From Candidatus Phocaeicola faecipullorum (GTDB lineage: Bacteria > Bacteroidota > Bacteroidia > Bacteroidales > Bacteroidaceae), in NCBI GenBank assembly GCA_018884025.1, contig JAHLFB010000102.1:1-38739 (forward strand): a stretch of 38,739 nucleotides of DNA. Reading direction: 5' to 3'. Shown here one piece after another: positions 12,767 through 22,263 of the stretch; positions within the stretch are counted from its first letter, which is position 1, and each line of letters begins with the position of its first letter. Position numbers and translations under genes: made by a program. The notes below the pieces were generated by a model. That model did not search any database, had not been told where the DNA came from, and saw nothing but the letters and a program-made list of their open reading frames with translations.

Positions 12767-14416
12767 TTAATAGTCGTACTCCAAAGCAAAATCGTCCACC
12801 CATAGGGTAGAACCTACTCCACCGGTGAAATAATCGCCCAACTTGCTGGCAGAACATACTATTAATATTCCGGAAGGCACTACATCTGTACGCCTGTATT
12901 CAAGTTCTATTTCAAACTTCTTGTATTCCGATACAGTTTCATTAATATTCATTTCTCCATAGGCAAGGACATTGTCAGCGTCTTTGTCAAAATACTTACC
13001 GTTATTATTAACATTATCTGTCTTAACTTCTACATATGTACCGTAGCTGTCCGGGTTGCCACTCACCAATGCTACCCACACGATACCCGTATCCGGCTGC
13101 CCCTGAAGGTGTTCATATCTTTTTGAGGTCTTATTAATAGTCGTCTGAGTATATTTATAGTACCCTGTAAGCTTTGTAGGAAAAGTCTGGAAAGTTCTGC
13201 CAAATCCTAACAAGCCGTTCATACCCTGAGTTTCCTTATATTTTCCTATAAATAAGTTACCTGCAGCCATAATCCCAGCAATGGCCTTACTTTCGAGTTT
13301 CGCTGCTGTAGAGCCACTACTTCCCGGTCGTGGTTCACTTACCCCCATAGTAATATTGTCATTCTCACTTACGGTTGTACTTCCCTTGTTTCCTGTATCC
13401 CAAAAAGTTTCTTCACCTTCAGCCCACGGACATATCACTTTTCCATTTTGGCTCCAGTTTTCAAATCCCATATTAGGTATTTCCACCTCACCAAGTGTAG
13501 TGAATTCAACTTCACCGCCCTCTATGTCGCCGACCTTTGCACGGCATACATATTTCGTCTCCGGTGTCAAACCTGTCAACACTGTGCTGAAGTCTGTACC
13601 ATCCATTTCTATATCCGAAAAAGGAACTGCAATCCATTCTGTGTCGTCAGCCTTTCTGTACTCAAATCCGCATGCCTGACCTTCCATACCAATACCGTAA
13701 AGCCATGCCACCCTTACCCCCGGATTTGCAGCCTTAGTCATATTCTGGTCAAAATTATAGATTCTTATACTCCATGTTTCATCTATAAAATCGCTGAATT
13801 TAACTGTTACAAAAGCTTCGATATAGTTCTTGTAAAACTTCCATCCATTATCCTGACTTACAACACCTTTCACTACTCCACTCTCTTCACTGCCCTGAGG
13901 TCCAAGTTTCAAGTCCTGAAGTTCTGCTCCGGAGAGAGGCAAATCTTTCTGAATATATGCCACAGCCATTTTATGTTCGGTGTCAAACATCGGTTTACCC
14001 ATCTGATTGGCAACCTTGAATACTCTTTCAATGTTCTGTACAGGAACTATTTTCCAGTTATATTCCTGAAACAACGATAGTTTTATATCAAAATCATTTG
14101 TGAGGTCCAGTACATCACCTTTTTTTACACTTGACTCAATATTGTTATTATAACTATCATCGCTACCATCTCTCAATGTTGCCTTATACTCAATATTCAA
14201 CAACTCCGATTTCGCCGGATTTGCAGTTTCCTCCAAATTCACTGTTACTGTTAAATCCTTATCTGATATAACAGCGTCCCCAGTCTGTCCTGATACTGAA
14301 AAAGCAGTAATGGACAAAGGCACTTTACCATATGGCAAATCATTTTTTATACAGCCACACATTGCTACGAGCAAGAGCATGGCACCAGCCAAAGATATAT
14401 ATAATCTGTTATTCAT
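12767..14416 (-). CDS. PCMD-domain surface lipoprotein
   Basis: A 549-residue protein. The signal sequence ends VAMCGC, with Cys20 or Cys22 as the lipid site, followed by KND. Residues about 30-210 form beta-sandwich repeats of no firm family (possibly Ig-like, as in DUF5018-type lipoproteins). About 222-308 looks like a fibronectin type III module (LTGLTPETKYVCRAK, EFTT). From about 313 comes the PCMD domain ('putative carbohydrate metabolism domain'): IPNMGFENW, FWDTGNKGST, AAGNLFIGKY, LLGFGRTF, TKLTGYYKY, and the end STLWVDDFALEY. This domain is built like a jelly-roll sugar- or protein-binding module; the pfam name is not proof of enzyme activity. It is the last gene of the operon, six bases after an OMP gene. 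Confidence 0.82.
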   Translation of the reverse strand: MNNRLYISLAGAMLLLVAMCGCIKNDLPYGKVPLSITAFSVSGQTGDAVISDKDLTVTVNLEETANPAKSELLNIEYKATLRDGSDDSYNNNIESSVKKGDVLDLTNDFDIKLSLFQEYNWKIVPVQNIERVFKVANQMGKPMFDTEHKMAVAYIQKDLPLSGAELQDLKLGPQGSEESGVVKGVVSQDNGWKFYKNYIEAFVTVKFSDFIDETWSIRIYNFDQNMTKAANPGVRVAWLYGIGMEGQACGFEYRKADDTEWIAVPFSDIEMDGTDFSTVLTGLTPETKYVCRAKVGDIEGGEVEFTTLGEVEIPNMGFENWSQNGKVICPWAEGEETFWDTGNKGSTTVSENDNITMGVSEPRPGSSGSTAAKLESKAIAGIMAAGNLFIGKYKETQGMNGLLGFGRTFQTFPTKLTGYYKYTQTTINKTSKRYEHLQGQPDTGIVWVALVSGNPDSYGTYVEVKTDNVNNNGKYFDKDADNVLAYGEMNINETVSEYKKFEIELEYRRTDVVPSGILIVCSASKLGDYFTGGVGSTLWVDDFALEYDY

Positions 14417-14422
14417 ATCCCA

Positions 14423-15274
14423 TTACAAACAAAAAGTTAAACCTATATTGATATTCAGGATATTGATTTTAAAATCCGCACCACTCGTATCACGCTTTCC
14501 TTCCTCTCCCAAACTGTTGTTCTGCCTTTCAGAACGATATTTGAAACCAGCAACACCAAACGACATTTCTGCCGATACATTCTTTGTGATAAACACAGCC
14601 ACACCCGGATTTATACCAATTCTAAGTTCGTTTATAGTAGTTTCGGTATTTGTTATATCCGCACTGTCTGATTTCCCATTTGTAAAGTTTGAATGTCCAC
14701 GCTTATAAGTGACATGCGTCTCATTAAAAAGTCCAAACATACCGCTAGGGTCCAGACCTATATATGAACGATGGAACAGACCTATAGAGTACAAATCTTC
14801 CGAATATCTCATATCGCCAAAACTGAAACTCATATCCGATCCAAGATTCAAATCTATATTACCCAAATCACCAATCATCCTGTTATATCCGAACTTCAAT
14901 CCTACTATATTGTTGTTGCTGTAAGCATAACCCACATAAGGATTGAAAGCCTTAATTGAGAAATTGGCATCAAAATCACCTAGCATGGAATAAAGCAAAC
15001 TACCCTCCTCACTTTCATAATTAATGAAAGAGAATGTAAGTCCTCCCATCCATTTTCCTTTTTCTATAAGCTTATAGTTCAATATACCACGGTCAAAACG
15101 CCCGATAGACTTTTCTGGAATAAGTTTCGACTTGTCTTCAAAAGCTGTTTTCTTATCTTTTATATCGATATAAACCGTATCACGTATAATTATTGTGTCA
15201 CGTCCCTGCGCCATCAAGCCTGCCGCCACAGACAGCAGTGCAAATATAGTAAATATTATCTTCCTCATACACAT
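14423..15274 (-). CDS. Outer-membrane beta-barrel protein (OMP 2 of a pair)
   Basis: 283 residues, or 281 if the third codon (ATG) is the start, which gives a cleaner signal peptide MRKIIFTIFALLSVAAGLMAQ. A short linker with DTIIIRDTVYID follows, then about eight amphipathic strands with the aromatic girdle pattern of small barrels (e.g. WMGGLTFSFINYES, FNPYVGYAYSN, IVGLKFGYNRM). It ends in a hydrophobic strand LNINIGLTFCL. It is a distant paralogue of the adjacent barrel gene, three bases upstream of it. In the operon the pair may anchor or help display the lipoproteins. No substrate is visible. Confidence 0.72.
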   Translation of the reverse strand: MCMRKIIFTIFALLSVAAGLMAQGRDTIIIRDTVYIDIKDKKTAFEDKSKLIPEKSIGRFDRGILNYKLIEKGKWMGGLTFSFINYESEEGSLLYSMLGDFDANFSIKAFNPYVGYAYSNNNIVGLKFGYNRMIGDLGNIDLNLGSDMSFSFGDMRYSEDLYSIGLFHRSYIGLDPSGMFGLFNETHVTYKRGHSNFTNGKSDSADITNTETTINELRIGINPGVAVFITKNVSAEMSFGVAGFKYRSERQNNSLGEEGKRDTSGADFKINILNINIGLTFCL

Positions 15275-15277
15275 ATA

Positions 15278-16006
15278 TTATAAGTAAAAGGCTATACCCA
15301 AGCCTACAGAGAATAAATTGATTCTGAAATTGGCAACGCTTGACGACTGTTCACCTGTGTAAAGTTGGTCCGTCTTGTGTTTTGTTCTGCTCAAATCCAC
15401 ACCAAGAACACCCACACTTACTTCTACAGCCGTATAATTGTTTACGAAAGCAACAATTCCCGGAACTACGCCAATACCCAAATCTACCGAACTGGTATAT
15501 GTTCCGGTCAGTTCATCGCCATTGCTTGTCACAAGTTTTGTCCTGCTTTCGCCAAACTTCAATTGAGTTTCTGCAAACAATGCAAAACGCTTGCTTGTAC
15601 CAAGATTGATATAGTTTCTCATTATTCCCATCACGGAATATGAATGTTTCAGCTGATATGTATCATCCAAATCGAATGAAAGATCATCTCCCAAGCCTAA
15701 CGAAAGTCCATCAAACTTAGACAGAGTACGTCCATAAGAGAAACGTCCTCCAAGTGTCATATTATCCCTTATGGCATACGAAACAAGCGGACTGAACTTA
15801 AAATTATATCCGTCTGAATTAAACTTATCTATTATCAGGAACTGGTAGTTCTTCTCCGTATGCTCAGAGTAAGACACACTTACTCCTGTAATCCACTGTC
15901 CCTTTGGGACAAACACATTATCGGCTATTTCTCTCTGCTTCTTTTGTGCCATAGCCATTAAAGGCAAGCACAAAAGAATACAGATGTATAATAATTTATT
16001 TTTCAC
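15278..16006 (-). CDS. Outer-membrane beta-barrel protein (OMP 1 of a pair)
   Basis: 242 residues with a signal peptide cleaved after AMA (MKNKLLYICILLCLPLMAMA-Q). The mature part opens with a periplasmic segment (KKQREIADNVFVPKGQW). Amphipathic strands follow (ITGVSVSYSEH, LVSYAIRDNMTLGGRFSYG, SVDLGIGVVPGIVAFV). It closes with LFSVGLGIAFYL, a typical C-terminal barrel strand for Bam recognition. It shares the same order of strands and the 'G-x-G-x-x-P-G-x-x-x-F' segment (VGVVPGIVAF) with the next gene (INPGVAVF), so the two look like products of an old duplication. It is 12 bases from the upstream PCMD gene. Confidence 0.72.
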   Translation of the reverse strand: MKNKLLYICILLCLPLMAMAQKKQREIADNVFVPKGQWITGVSVSYSEHTEKNYQFLIIDKFNSDGYNFKFSPLVSYAIRDNMTLGGRFSYGRTLSKFDGLSLGLGDDLSFDLDDTYQLKHSYSVMGIMRNYINLGTSKRFALFAETQLKFGESRTKLVTSNGDELTGTYTSSVDLGIGVVPGIVAFVNNYTAVEVSVGVLGVDLSRTKHKTDQLYTGEQSSSVANFRINLFSVGLGIAFYL

Positions 16007-16018
16007 TATTATTTATAT

Positions 16019-18241
16019 TTATCTGGTTAGTTCACTTTCATCATATATCAGTTCAAGATCGTCAAGCCACATCATACTTCTTGTACTACCCTGAAAATAA
16101 TCACCATACCTACTTGCTGCTGCAACCAAAAGCAATCTTGTCGGGATTCTGGTTTTTCCATCTGTTTTTTCATCATAATCAAAATAGATGACAAACTCAT
16201 GCATACCTTCGCCTACAGTAGATTCTGTCCAAACATTCTCTCCATAAGCTATTACATTTTCATTATCCTTACTAAAGAACTGCTTATCTTTTGTCCTTAT
16301 TATAAATGACCATTTTTCTCCACCATACTCATAAGCCGGTCCTCGGTCATCAGTAAGAGCCATATATATAATACCTTGATCAGGTGTATCATCAGAAATT
16401 TTATCACCTCCTTCGTCTACATTACCACTAATGTATTTTACATACCCTCTTAAAGCTATAGGGCGAGATGTAAATGGACGTCCAATCCCTAAGACACCAT
16501 GACCAGTAAAACCTTCCATTACCGTTTCCAAATATTTGCCAATAAAAATATTGCCTGCTGCAAACTGTGTAATAATTTTCCTGGAGGCTAAATTTGCAGA
16601 ATATTCCCCACTATGCTTAACTGATGCATCTTTAGTTGTAATATTATAATCTTTTCCTAAAGTTGTGGCACCTGTATTACCAGAATCCCAATATGATGCA
16701 CCTATTTCATTTGGATAAATAACCTTTCCAGTTTCATCCCATTTCTCAAATCCAGCATTCGGTAACTGTACAGGAGCCTCTGTTGTAAACTCGCAAATCA
16801 CTCCCGAAGGTTTGTCGTCCTCAAATATTTGATACTGATAAGTTGTCCCGGGTTTTAAACCTGTAATTTCAGACTTATAATAACCTTCTTCAAATGTAGC
16901 CTCAACCAATTCACTCCACTGTCCGTTTTCTTTTGAACAATACTTGAAATAAATCTTTCCCGTAGGAGTCTTACCTTCAAGATTTGTTCCATAAAGAGTT
17001 GCTTTATAACTCCAGATATCATAACGATAAGGAACTTCAACTGCTGTCACATTAGAATTTGACACATTAATTCTCCATGTAAGTTCACGGCTTTTGGCTA
17101 CATTTCCTTCTGCTATACTGTCGTATGTATCTGTCACCAAATATTTTATATTAATAATACCATCCTGTTTCAGAAAGTCATCAAGGCGATTATTCCACGC
17201 AAGTACCACACGTTTTCCATCAGCAGAAAGTTCCACACCAAAACCTTTATCCACCAGTGACTGTCTCTCAGATATAACATCAACAGATGTCTTTTCAAAT
17301 CCCAAATCCGGAAGAATTTCACTTTCTATAACAACACTACTTAGAGCTGTAGAACCGGAAAAAGTAAATATTGGTGATATTGTTGAACCTGTTTCTACAA
17401 ACAAATCTTTACTAAAATCAATCTCCTCATTTCCGTTTACAGCCTTAATAATCGGACGCTGATATACCGCCACCTCATCATTAACTTCATAAAGAGGATT
17501 TTCGTTTATTTGTATTTCAAAAAAAGCGCCACCCTCATTACCCTCTATTGGTTCTCCTTCTTTAGGTACATAAGTCAGTGTATATTTTGTCGATTCCTTT
17601 ACATCTGACAATACATATTCCTTATTACTGAAAGGTTTCCCGGACAAAGACTTTCCACTAAAAAGAAAATGCAAAACCGGTTTTTCTTTCATTACAGAAA
17701 AATATCCTGTTTTTAACTCTCCCCCAAAAATATATGAAAGTTTTCCTTCTTCACCGCTAACTCCACCAACTACAACATCAACCTTACCTTCCGAAATATA
17801 TGAACTCCATGATTCATCGAATACAATATCAACCAAGGTATTCGCCATTCTACACTCAACATTCACATCATTCATATCTTTCCTTTCGACGGAGAATGTT
17901 TGTGTACCTTTAAAATATCTTTTATCGAATGAAGCAGGTACAGAATCTCCTGCAATTATTAAGGTTGAATAACCATCACCTAAAGGCAAAACGACACCTT
18001 CATCAGTAATACCTTTATATTTGGCAACAAGTTTATCGTTTTTATAGATTCTTACCTTACTGTTACTTTTAAGGGCATTACTTTCATCTATTCCAATATT
18101 CCCACGAGAAGCCACAGTTACTTCATCATCCAAAGCAAGATTTAATCTGACGAGTCCACAGTTTCCTGAGGAATATCTATCATCTTCCTTACACCCTACA
18201 AAGAAAATAAGACAAGATAAAATGAAAATTATATTTTTCAT
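16019..18241 (-). CDS. DUF4493-FN3-PCMD surface lipoprotein
   Basis: 740 residues. The lipid site is Cys17 (FFVGC), followed by KEDD, a good surface-export signal. Residues about 25-225 form a DUF4493 domain (GNCGLVRLNLALDDE..., YKNDKLVAKYKGI, TFSVERKDMNDVNVECRMANTLVDIVFDESW). The next 170 residues are beta-rich. About 399-492 is an FN3 module (GLKPGTTYQYQIFEDDKPSGVICEFTTE). From about 497 comes PCMD: LPNAGFEKWDETGK, YWDSGNTGATT, AAGNIFIGKY, GIGRPF, ALRGYVKY, and MWLDDLELIY at the end. Same layout as the 852-residue protein of the operon; the two are paralogues. No catalytic site is recognised; binding or adhesion is the likely role. Confidence 0.82.
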   Translation of the reverse strand: MKNIIFILSCLIFFVGCKEDDRYSSGNCGLVRLNLALDDEVTVASRGNIGIDESNALKSNSKVRIYKNDKLVAKYKGITDEGVVLPLGDGYSTLIIAGDSVPASFDKRYFKGTQTFSVERKDMNDVNVECRMANTLVDIVFDESWSSYISEGKVDVVVGGVSGEEGKLSYIFGGELKTGYFSVMKEKPVLHFLFSGKSLSGKPFSNKEYVLSDVKESTKYTLTYVPKEGEPIEGNEGGAFFEIQINENPLYEVNDEVAVYQRPIIKAVNGNEEIDFSKDLFVETGSTISPIFTFSGSTALSSVVIESEILPDLGFEKTSVDVISERQSLVDKGFGVELSADGKRVVLAWNNRLDDFLKQDGIINIKYLVTDTYDSIAEGNVAKSRELTWRINVSNSNVTAVEVPYRYDIWSYKATLYGTNLEGKTPTGKIYFKYCSKENGQWSELVEATFEEGYYKSEITGLKPGTTYQYQIFEDDKPSGVICEFTTEAPVQLPNAGFEKWDETGKVIYPNEIGASYWDSGNTGATTLGKDYNITTKDASVKHSGEYSANLASRKIITQFAAGNIFIGKYLETVMEGFTGHGVLGIGRPFTSRPIALRGYVKYISGNVDEGGDKISDDTPDQGIIYMALTDDRGPAYEYGGEKWSFIIRTKDKQFFSKDNENVIAYGENVWTESTVGEGMHEFVIYFDYDEKTDGKTRIPTRLLLVAAASRYGDYFQGSTRSMMWLDDLELIYDESELTR

Positions 18242-18256
18242 ATTAAGTGTGGATTA

Positions 18257-19462
18257 TTATTTAACAATAGTCAGTGTTTCCTTTGCTTTCTCTTCATACT
18301 TGTCAACTACCTCAATATCAAAAGTATGAGTACCGGGGAATACAGCCAAAGGCTCCATAAAATTAGTTATATCAAAAAGTACAATTCCTGTCTGCCCGAT
18401 GATATCTTCCCCTACAGGAAATCCCAATTCTTTCAAGATATTCTTTTGCTCTTCAGAAGCAGGATAAGCCAAATCAAAAGAATTTGTACCTCCAAACATT
18501 CCTTTGACCACGTCAACAAACTGTGTATTAGACGAATTTATCGTTACATATACATGAGCCATTCCGTCAGGAGCTTTAAGATTAATCTTAACTTCCGACA
18601 TATCACTTGGCAAGGTTTCCTTAATATTAAACCCTACACCTTCTATAGAAGGAAGACCAAAGTCTGCAATTTCTTCATCTTCGGGAGTTATACTACCTTC
18701 AATAGACTTCAATTCAAGAACAGTTTCTTTTACCGTAATACCGGCAGCAGGAAGACTGCCTCCCTGTCCCGGGTCTACAGTAGATGCGGATTCCCAATTA
18801 TATGTTACTTTAAGTTCAGTACCTTCCGACACTGGATAAGATTTATGCAAAGGAGTATTATCACCGTCGATAGTTCCTGTTAAAGTAACATCAACAGCTG
18901 TTTGTTCTTCTTTCGAAGCATGAAAAAAACCAGAGCGCGTTTCATCTTTCGTAAACTCAAGTGTTTCTTCACCAACTTTTACAATAGCCTTTACATCATC
19001 TCCAAGATATGGCTTCAAATCTTCAGAGAAGATTATTGTCACCTTGATACTCTTCAATGTACATTCCACTGTTCCTGCATCCACTATAACATCCTTCTTT
19101 ATTTCAAAAACTTCCGATTCCCCTGAACAATAAGGAGCATCAAACTGTGCTCCTTCCACTATCGGAGAATGTGCTTGAATCTTATATTTTCCAACTTCAA
19201 GCGAAAATACTTCCGGCATTTCAGAATATTTCCATTCCTTTACGAATGTATTATCATTCTTGTAAATAGATACTATGTAATCGGCAGCATCCTGCGAAGC
19301 ACGTGATTCTGTAACCAACGGTTCCGTATTGTATGTAAGCTTCATGGTAGAGAGTCTGACTTCTCCATTACCTTTCACCTTAAGATTCATATCTTCGTTA
19401 TGACATGCATACAGCATTACCATACTTAATAATACTGCGAATTTTAGCATAAGTTTTCTCAT
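18257..19462 (-). CDS. DUF4493-domain surface lipoprotein (without PCMD)
   Basis: 401 residues. The signal ends MLYAC (Cys20), followed by HNED. The DUF4493 domain covers residues about 30-235: GNGEVRLSTMKL, ADYIVSIYKNDNTFVKEW, FSLEVGKYKIQAHSP, APYCSGESEVFEIK, and TVECTLKSIKVTIIFSEDL. The remaining 165 residues (after a GQGGSLPAAG linker) form a second beta domain ending DIEVVDKYEEKAKETLTIVK. It has the same front end as its two neighbours but lacks the FN3-PCMD tail. It could be a subunit or an adaptor. It is 18 bases after the upstream gene. Confidence 0.8.
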   Translation of the reverse strand: MRKLMLKFAVLLSMVMLYACHNEDMNLKVKGNGEVRLSTMKLTYNTEPLVTESRASQDAADYIVSIYKNDNTFVKEWKYSEMPEVFSLEVGKYKIQAHSPIVEGAQFDAPYCSGESEVFEIKKDVIVDAGTVECTLKSIKVTIIFSEDLKPYLGDDVKAIVKVGEETLEFTKDETRSGFFHASKEEQTAVDVTLTGTIDGDNTPLHKSYPVSEGTELKVTYNWESASTVDPGQGGSLPAAGITVKETVLELKSIEGSITPEDEEIADFGLPSIEGVGFNIKETLPSDMSEVKINLKAPDGMAHVYVTINSSNTQFVDVVKGMFGGTNSFDLAYPASEEQKNILKELGFPVGEDIIGQTGIVLFDITNFMEPLAVFPGTHTFDIEVVDKYEEKAKETLTIVK

Positions 19463-19480
19463 CGTATATTAAGAGTTTTA

Positions 19481-22039
19481 TTATTCATAAATTAATTCTA
19501 TATCGTCAACTGTAAGAATACTTCCTATATGTCTCGAATTCAAATATCCAGAAAAGGCTCCAGCATCTCCCTCAACAGCTCTTGTTCCTGGATTGGTACT
19601 ATCTGTTGATGAAAAGACAAGTACAAAAGTTTCAGCTTTTTTCAATATAGTATATTCTATTTTTATTTCTGCCTGAGTAAACTCATTTATCGAATTCTTT
19701 ATCTCAAACTTTCCATACCCTATTCTGTTATTATCTTTATCATAAAACTCAGCATATGGTGTGGTTGTTTCATTATTATAAGAATAATATTTATACCAAA
19801 ATCTAACGGATGCAGGACGTGAAGAAAAGCTTTTACCATATTTTATAGGATTGCCATACGACCCTATATATAATTGTCCTGCAGTTCTATTAGAAGGTTG
19901 AGAACTTTCAGATGTCCATGTATCACCTGCTCCCCATCCTACCGTTGCAATTTCTATAGCATTTCCATTGTGTCCCTCTGTTTTCAGACCAGACTCTACT
20001 TTCCTCTCTCTCAAAAAGTTAGAAGCCGTTTCGCTTGCCACATTAGTAGGAACAACACCGGATGCAGAACGATAATCCCATACAGAAGCGCCACCTGGAT
20101 CTGGTGTAGTAAGAGTATTAGTCGTATCCCACCATTTATCTGAATCAGCAGAATTGCTATTCCAGAAAAAGAAACCGTATATACTGTTCTTTGCCCATAG
20201 AACACTTTGGGAATATAGTTCTTTACTGTAATAATCTTCGAACCCAGAGTTAGGAATCTGTAGAACCTTTTCTGTTGTAAACTCTACAGAATTGGTTGGT
20301 TCTTTTCCTGGCTTTACAACTTGTAAATGATATTGTTTCTCAGGGTCAAGACCTTTAACTATTAGAAACTCACCAGAAGACTCAAGTTGAACATCATTCA
20401 TATCAACCCACTGTCCTCCTGAATTGTTCTGTATCTTGATTCCGTCAATATTTTCATTATATAGATGAAGAACGACTCTTTTTGCCCATACATCTCCCTC
20501 TCCGTTATCAAGGAGGATACCGTAAGCAACATTTACGTCTGTATCTGTATTATACGACAGATATTTTGATTTGAGCTGAAATGATTTCTTAAACTGAAAA
20601 TCATTCTTTGCTCTAAGAGTAACAGTATAATGTTTCAATTCACCTGTCTGCTCAGCTTCTTCGATACTTAAAACTTCAAGTTCGTCGCCTCCTTCAGTCA
20701 AAGAATACTTCACATTCTCAGGAGTACCGTCAAGGAATGACAAATCCACCTTAAACTCATTACCGAGGAAATCAACTTCATCATTGAAAGCCACATTAAA
20801 CTGACACAAAGCATTATTTGTTGAAACTACAAAAGGTGTTTCAGCCGAATGCCCGAACCTATCGGTAACATTTACATTTACTTCTACAAGTTCATCAGCA
20901 GGCATATTGCTGATAAAGTCTGTAAAATCAAGATATGCCATTTGGCCTACATTAACACCAAGCCCTTTATATTTAAGGCCTAAATCCTTAAGCATCAGTT
21001 CCTGTTCAGGAGTCATTGACACCATATCAAGAGTTCCTTCAGATGGCCAACCTTTACTTTTAAGAAATTCAGAAGTTGTAGTAAGCTCACACTTTCCAAT
21101 CATGCCTTCTGCATTCAATGATAACGAATGTATTCTTGACAACAATGTCCCTTCAATACATTCTACCACCTTTCCACTTTCAAATCCTTCGCTTGCTACG
21201 ATTCGTGGTACTGCAGCATTAAAAGCTTCATCCGAAACATCTATTGTTACAGGTTCAGCATTATCAACATCATCATTGAATGTTACAATCATTTTGGAAG
21301 AAGCAGCTTCTACATCAAGGGTAAGTTCATATTCATATCTTGAAAGTAAATCATAATCACCCACAACGAATGTAGCTTCCTGTCCTCCTTCCTTACGTGC
21401 TGTAACATTTACCTTAACCGTCCCAGGTGATAAATAAGCCGAACGTGTTTCCTCCATAGTATATTCTATACTATTGCCTAAAGAAGAAGACACATTAACA
21501 GAGTATTTAGAAAAATACTTCTTGAAATTTTCTGTATAATTTACCTTCAGAAGAGAATTTATGACACTACATTCAAAAGTCACGGTACTGCTTTTACCCC
21601 TGCTAACCGTCACATTATGTATCGTATCGCCATAACAAGGATTCACTTCAAAACCTTCTAGAGATACATTTCCCAGAAAAGTATATACGTTATAGTTTCC
21701 CGCACGCAATTCTACATTTTCAAGCTCTCCGGACTTATAATCATCATATGACTTACATTCATACACCAACGATTCATCCTTTAGCACCATAACTTTAAAA
21801 CCATCTTCTATGTACGGTAAAAGTGGATCTTCATTTTCCGATTCCCCTCCCCCCGGATTTTCGTTTTTACCTTCTTCTACCATTCGAGATTGAGGCAACA
21901 TAGAAATAACTTCAGTATCCACGCCTAAATATCCAAAAGACAGAAATCCTGTTCCGTCCGCATATTCATCTTCGTTGCTACACGAAGCCATAAAGCCAGA
22001 TAAAAATGTAAGAAATAATAATTTTTTCAATATATCCAT
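19481..22039 (-). CDS. DUF4493-FN3-PCMD surface lipoprotein (operon leader gene)
   Basis: I choose the ATG at 22039 (852 residues, MDILKKLLFLTFLSGFMASC): an earlier in-frame ATG at 22057 lies at the predicted transcription start. The lipid Cys20 is followed by SNEDEY. Residues about 30-240 are DUF4493-like with a loop insertion rich in E/G/N/P (about 55-75). Middle beta domains follow. FN3 is at about 505-590 (VKGLDPEKQYHLQVVK, EFTTEK). The PCMD is at about 593-850 (IPNSGFEDY, DKWWDTTNT, AGQLYIGSYG, SFSSRPASVRFWYKY, ILTVDDIELIYE). The PCMD here has a longer insertion (SGVVPTN...WGAGDTWTSE) than its paralogues. It is the first gene of a six-gene operon and divergent from the AraC regulator. 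Confidence 0.82.
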   Translation of the reverse strand: MDILKKLLFLTFLSGFMASCSNEDEYADGTGFLSFGYLGVDTEVISMLPQSRMVEEGKNENPGGGESENEDPLLPYIEDGFKVMVLKDESLVYECKSYDDYKSGELENVELRAGNYNVYTFLGNVSLEGFEVNPCYGDTIHNVTVSRGKSSTVTFECSVINSLLKVNYTENFKKYFSKYSVNVSSSLGNSIEYTMEETRSAYLSPGTVKVNVTARKEGGQEATFVVGDYDLLSRYEYELTLDVEAASSKMIVTFNDDVDNAEPVTIDVSDEAFNAAVPRIVASEGFESGKVVECIEGTLLSRIHSLSLNAEGMIGKCELTTTSEFLKSKGWPSEGTLDMVSMTPEQELMLKDLGLKYKGLGVNVGQMAYLDFTDFISNMPADELVEVNVNVTDRFGHSAETPFVVSTNNALCQFNVAFNDEVDFLGNEFKVDLSFLDGTPENVKYSLTEGGDELEVLSIEEAEQTGELKHYTVTLRAKNDFQFKKSFQLKSKYLSYNTDTDVNVAYGILLDNGEGDVWAKRVVLHLYNENIDGIKIQNNSGGQWVDMNDVQLESSGEFLIVKGLDPEKQYHLQVVKPGKEPTNSVEFTTEKVLQIPNSGFEDYYSKELYSQSVLWAKNSIYGFFFWNSNSADSDKWWDTTNTLTTPDPGGASVWDYRSASGVVPTNVASETASNFLRERKVESGLKTEGHNGNAIEIATVGWGAGDTWTSESSQPSNRTAGQLYIGSYGNPIKYGKSFSSRPASVRFWYKYYSYNNETTTPYAEFYDKDNNRIGYGKFEIKNSINEFTQAEIKIEYTILKKAETFVLVFSSTDSTNPGTRAVEGDAGAFSGYLNSRHIGSILTVDDIELIYE

Positions 22040-22060
22040 ATTAAGCAAAATTTTCACGCT

Positions 22061-22092
22061 GCAAAATAACTGCTTTTTAGCATATTCTGCAA
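22061..22092 (-). promoter_or_regulatory. Promoter of the DUF4493/PCMD operon
   Basis: The minus strand reads TTG (plus 22090-22092), 21 bases, then TATTTTGC (plus 22061-22068), close to the Bacteroidetes TAnnTTTG -7 box but one T short. This places the transcription start close to 22055 and so favours the ATG at 22039. Confidence 0.45.
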
Positions 22093-22196
22093 GGTCTATT
22101 CTTGATATTTTTGTTCTATTTTTAATTATGGTATATTTTATGTTATATATAAACGGTATATTTATAATATTTTATGGGCTTTTACCATTATATACA

Positions 22197-22226
22197 TTGG
22201 TCTAAACTTCAAATTGACTATATTTG
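22197..22226 (+). promoter_or_regulatory. Promoter of the AraC-family gene
   Basis: TTG (22197-22199), 19 bases, TATATTTG (22219-22226): a full match to the Bacteroidetes consensus. The start codon at 22264 lies about 30 bases after the expected transcription start, and an upstream in-frame ATG at 22174 falls before it and is excluded. Confidence 0.65.
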
Positions 22227-22263
22227 TTCCATATATAAATACAATTATTATTCACATACACAT

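Noticed and set aside
13448-14080. 210-residue plus-strand frame opposite the PCMD lipoprotein
   Set aside because: Antisense to a gene with a clear signal peptide and PCMD motifs; no RBS, promoter or family likeness.
12767-22039. Polysaccharide utilisation locus
   Set aside because: No SusC/SusD pair, glycoside hydrolase, lyase or ECF/hybrid regulator is present; only PCMD and DUF4493 families.
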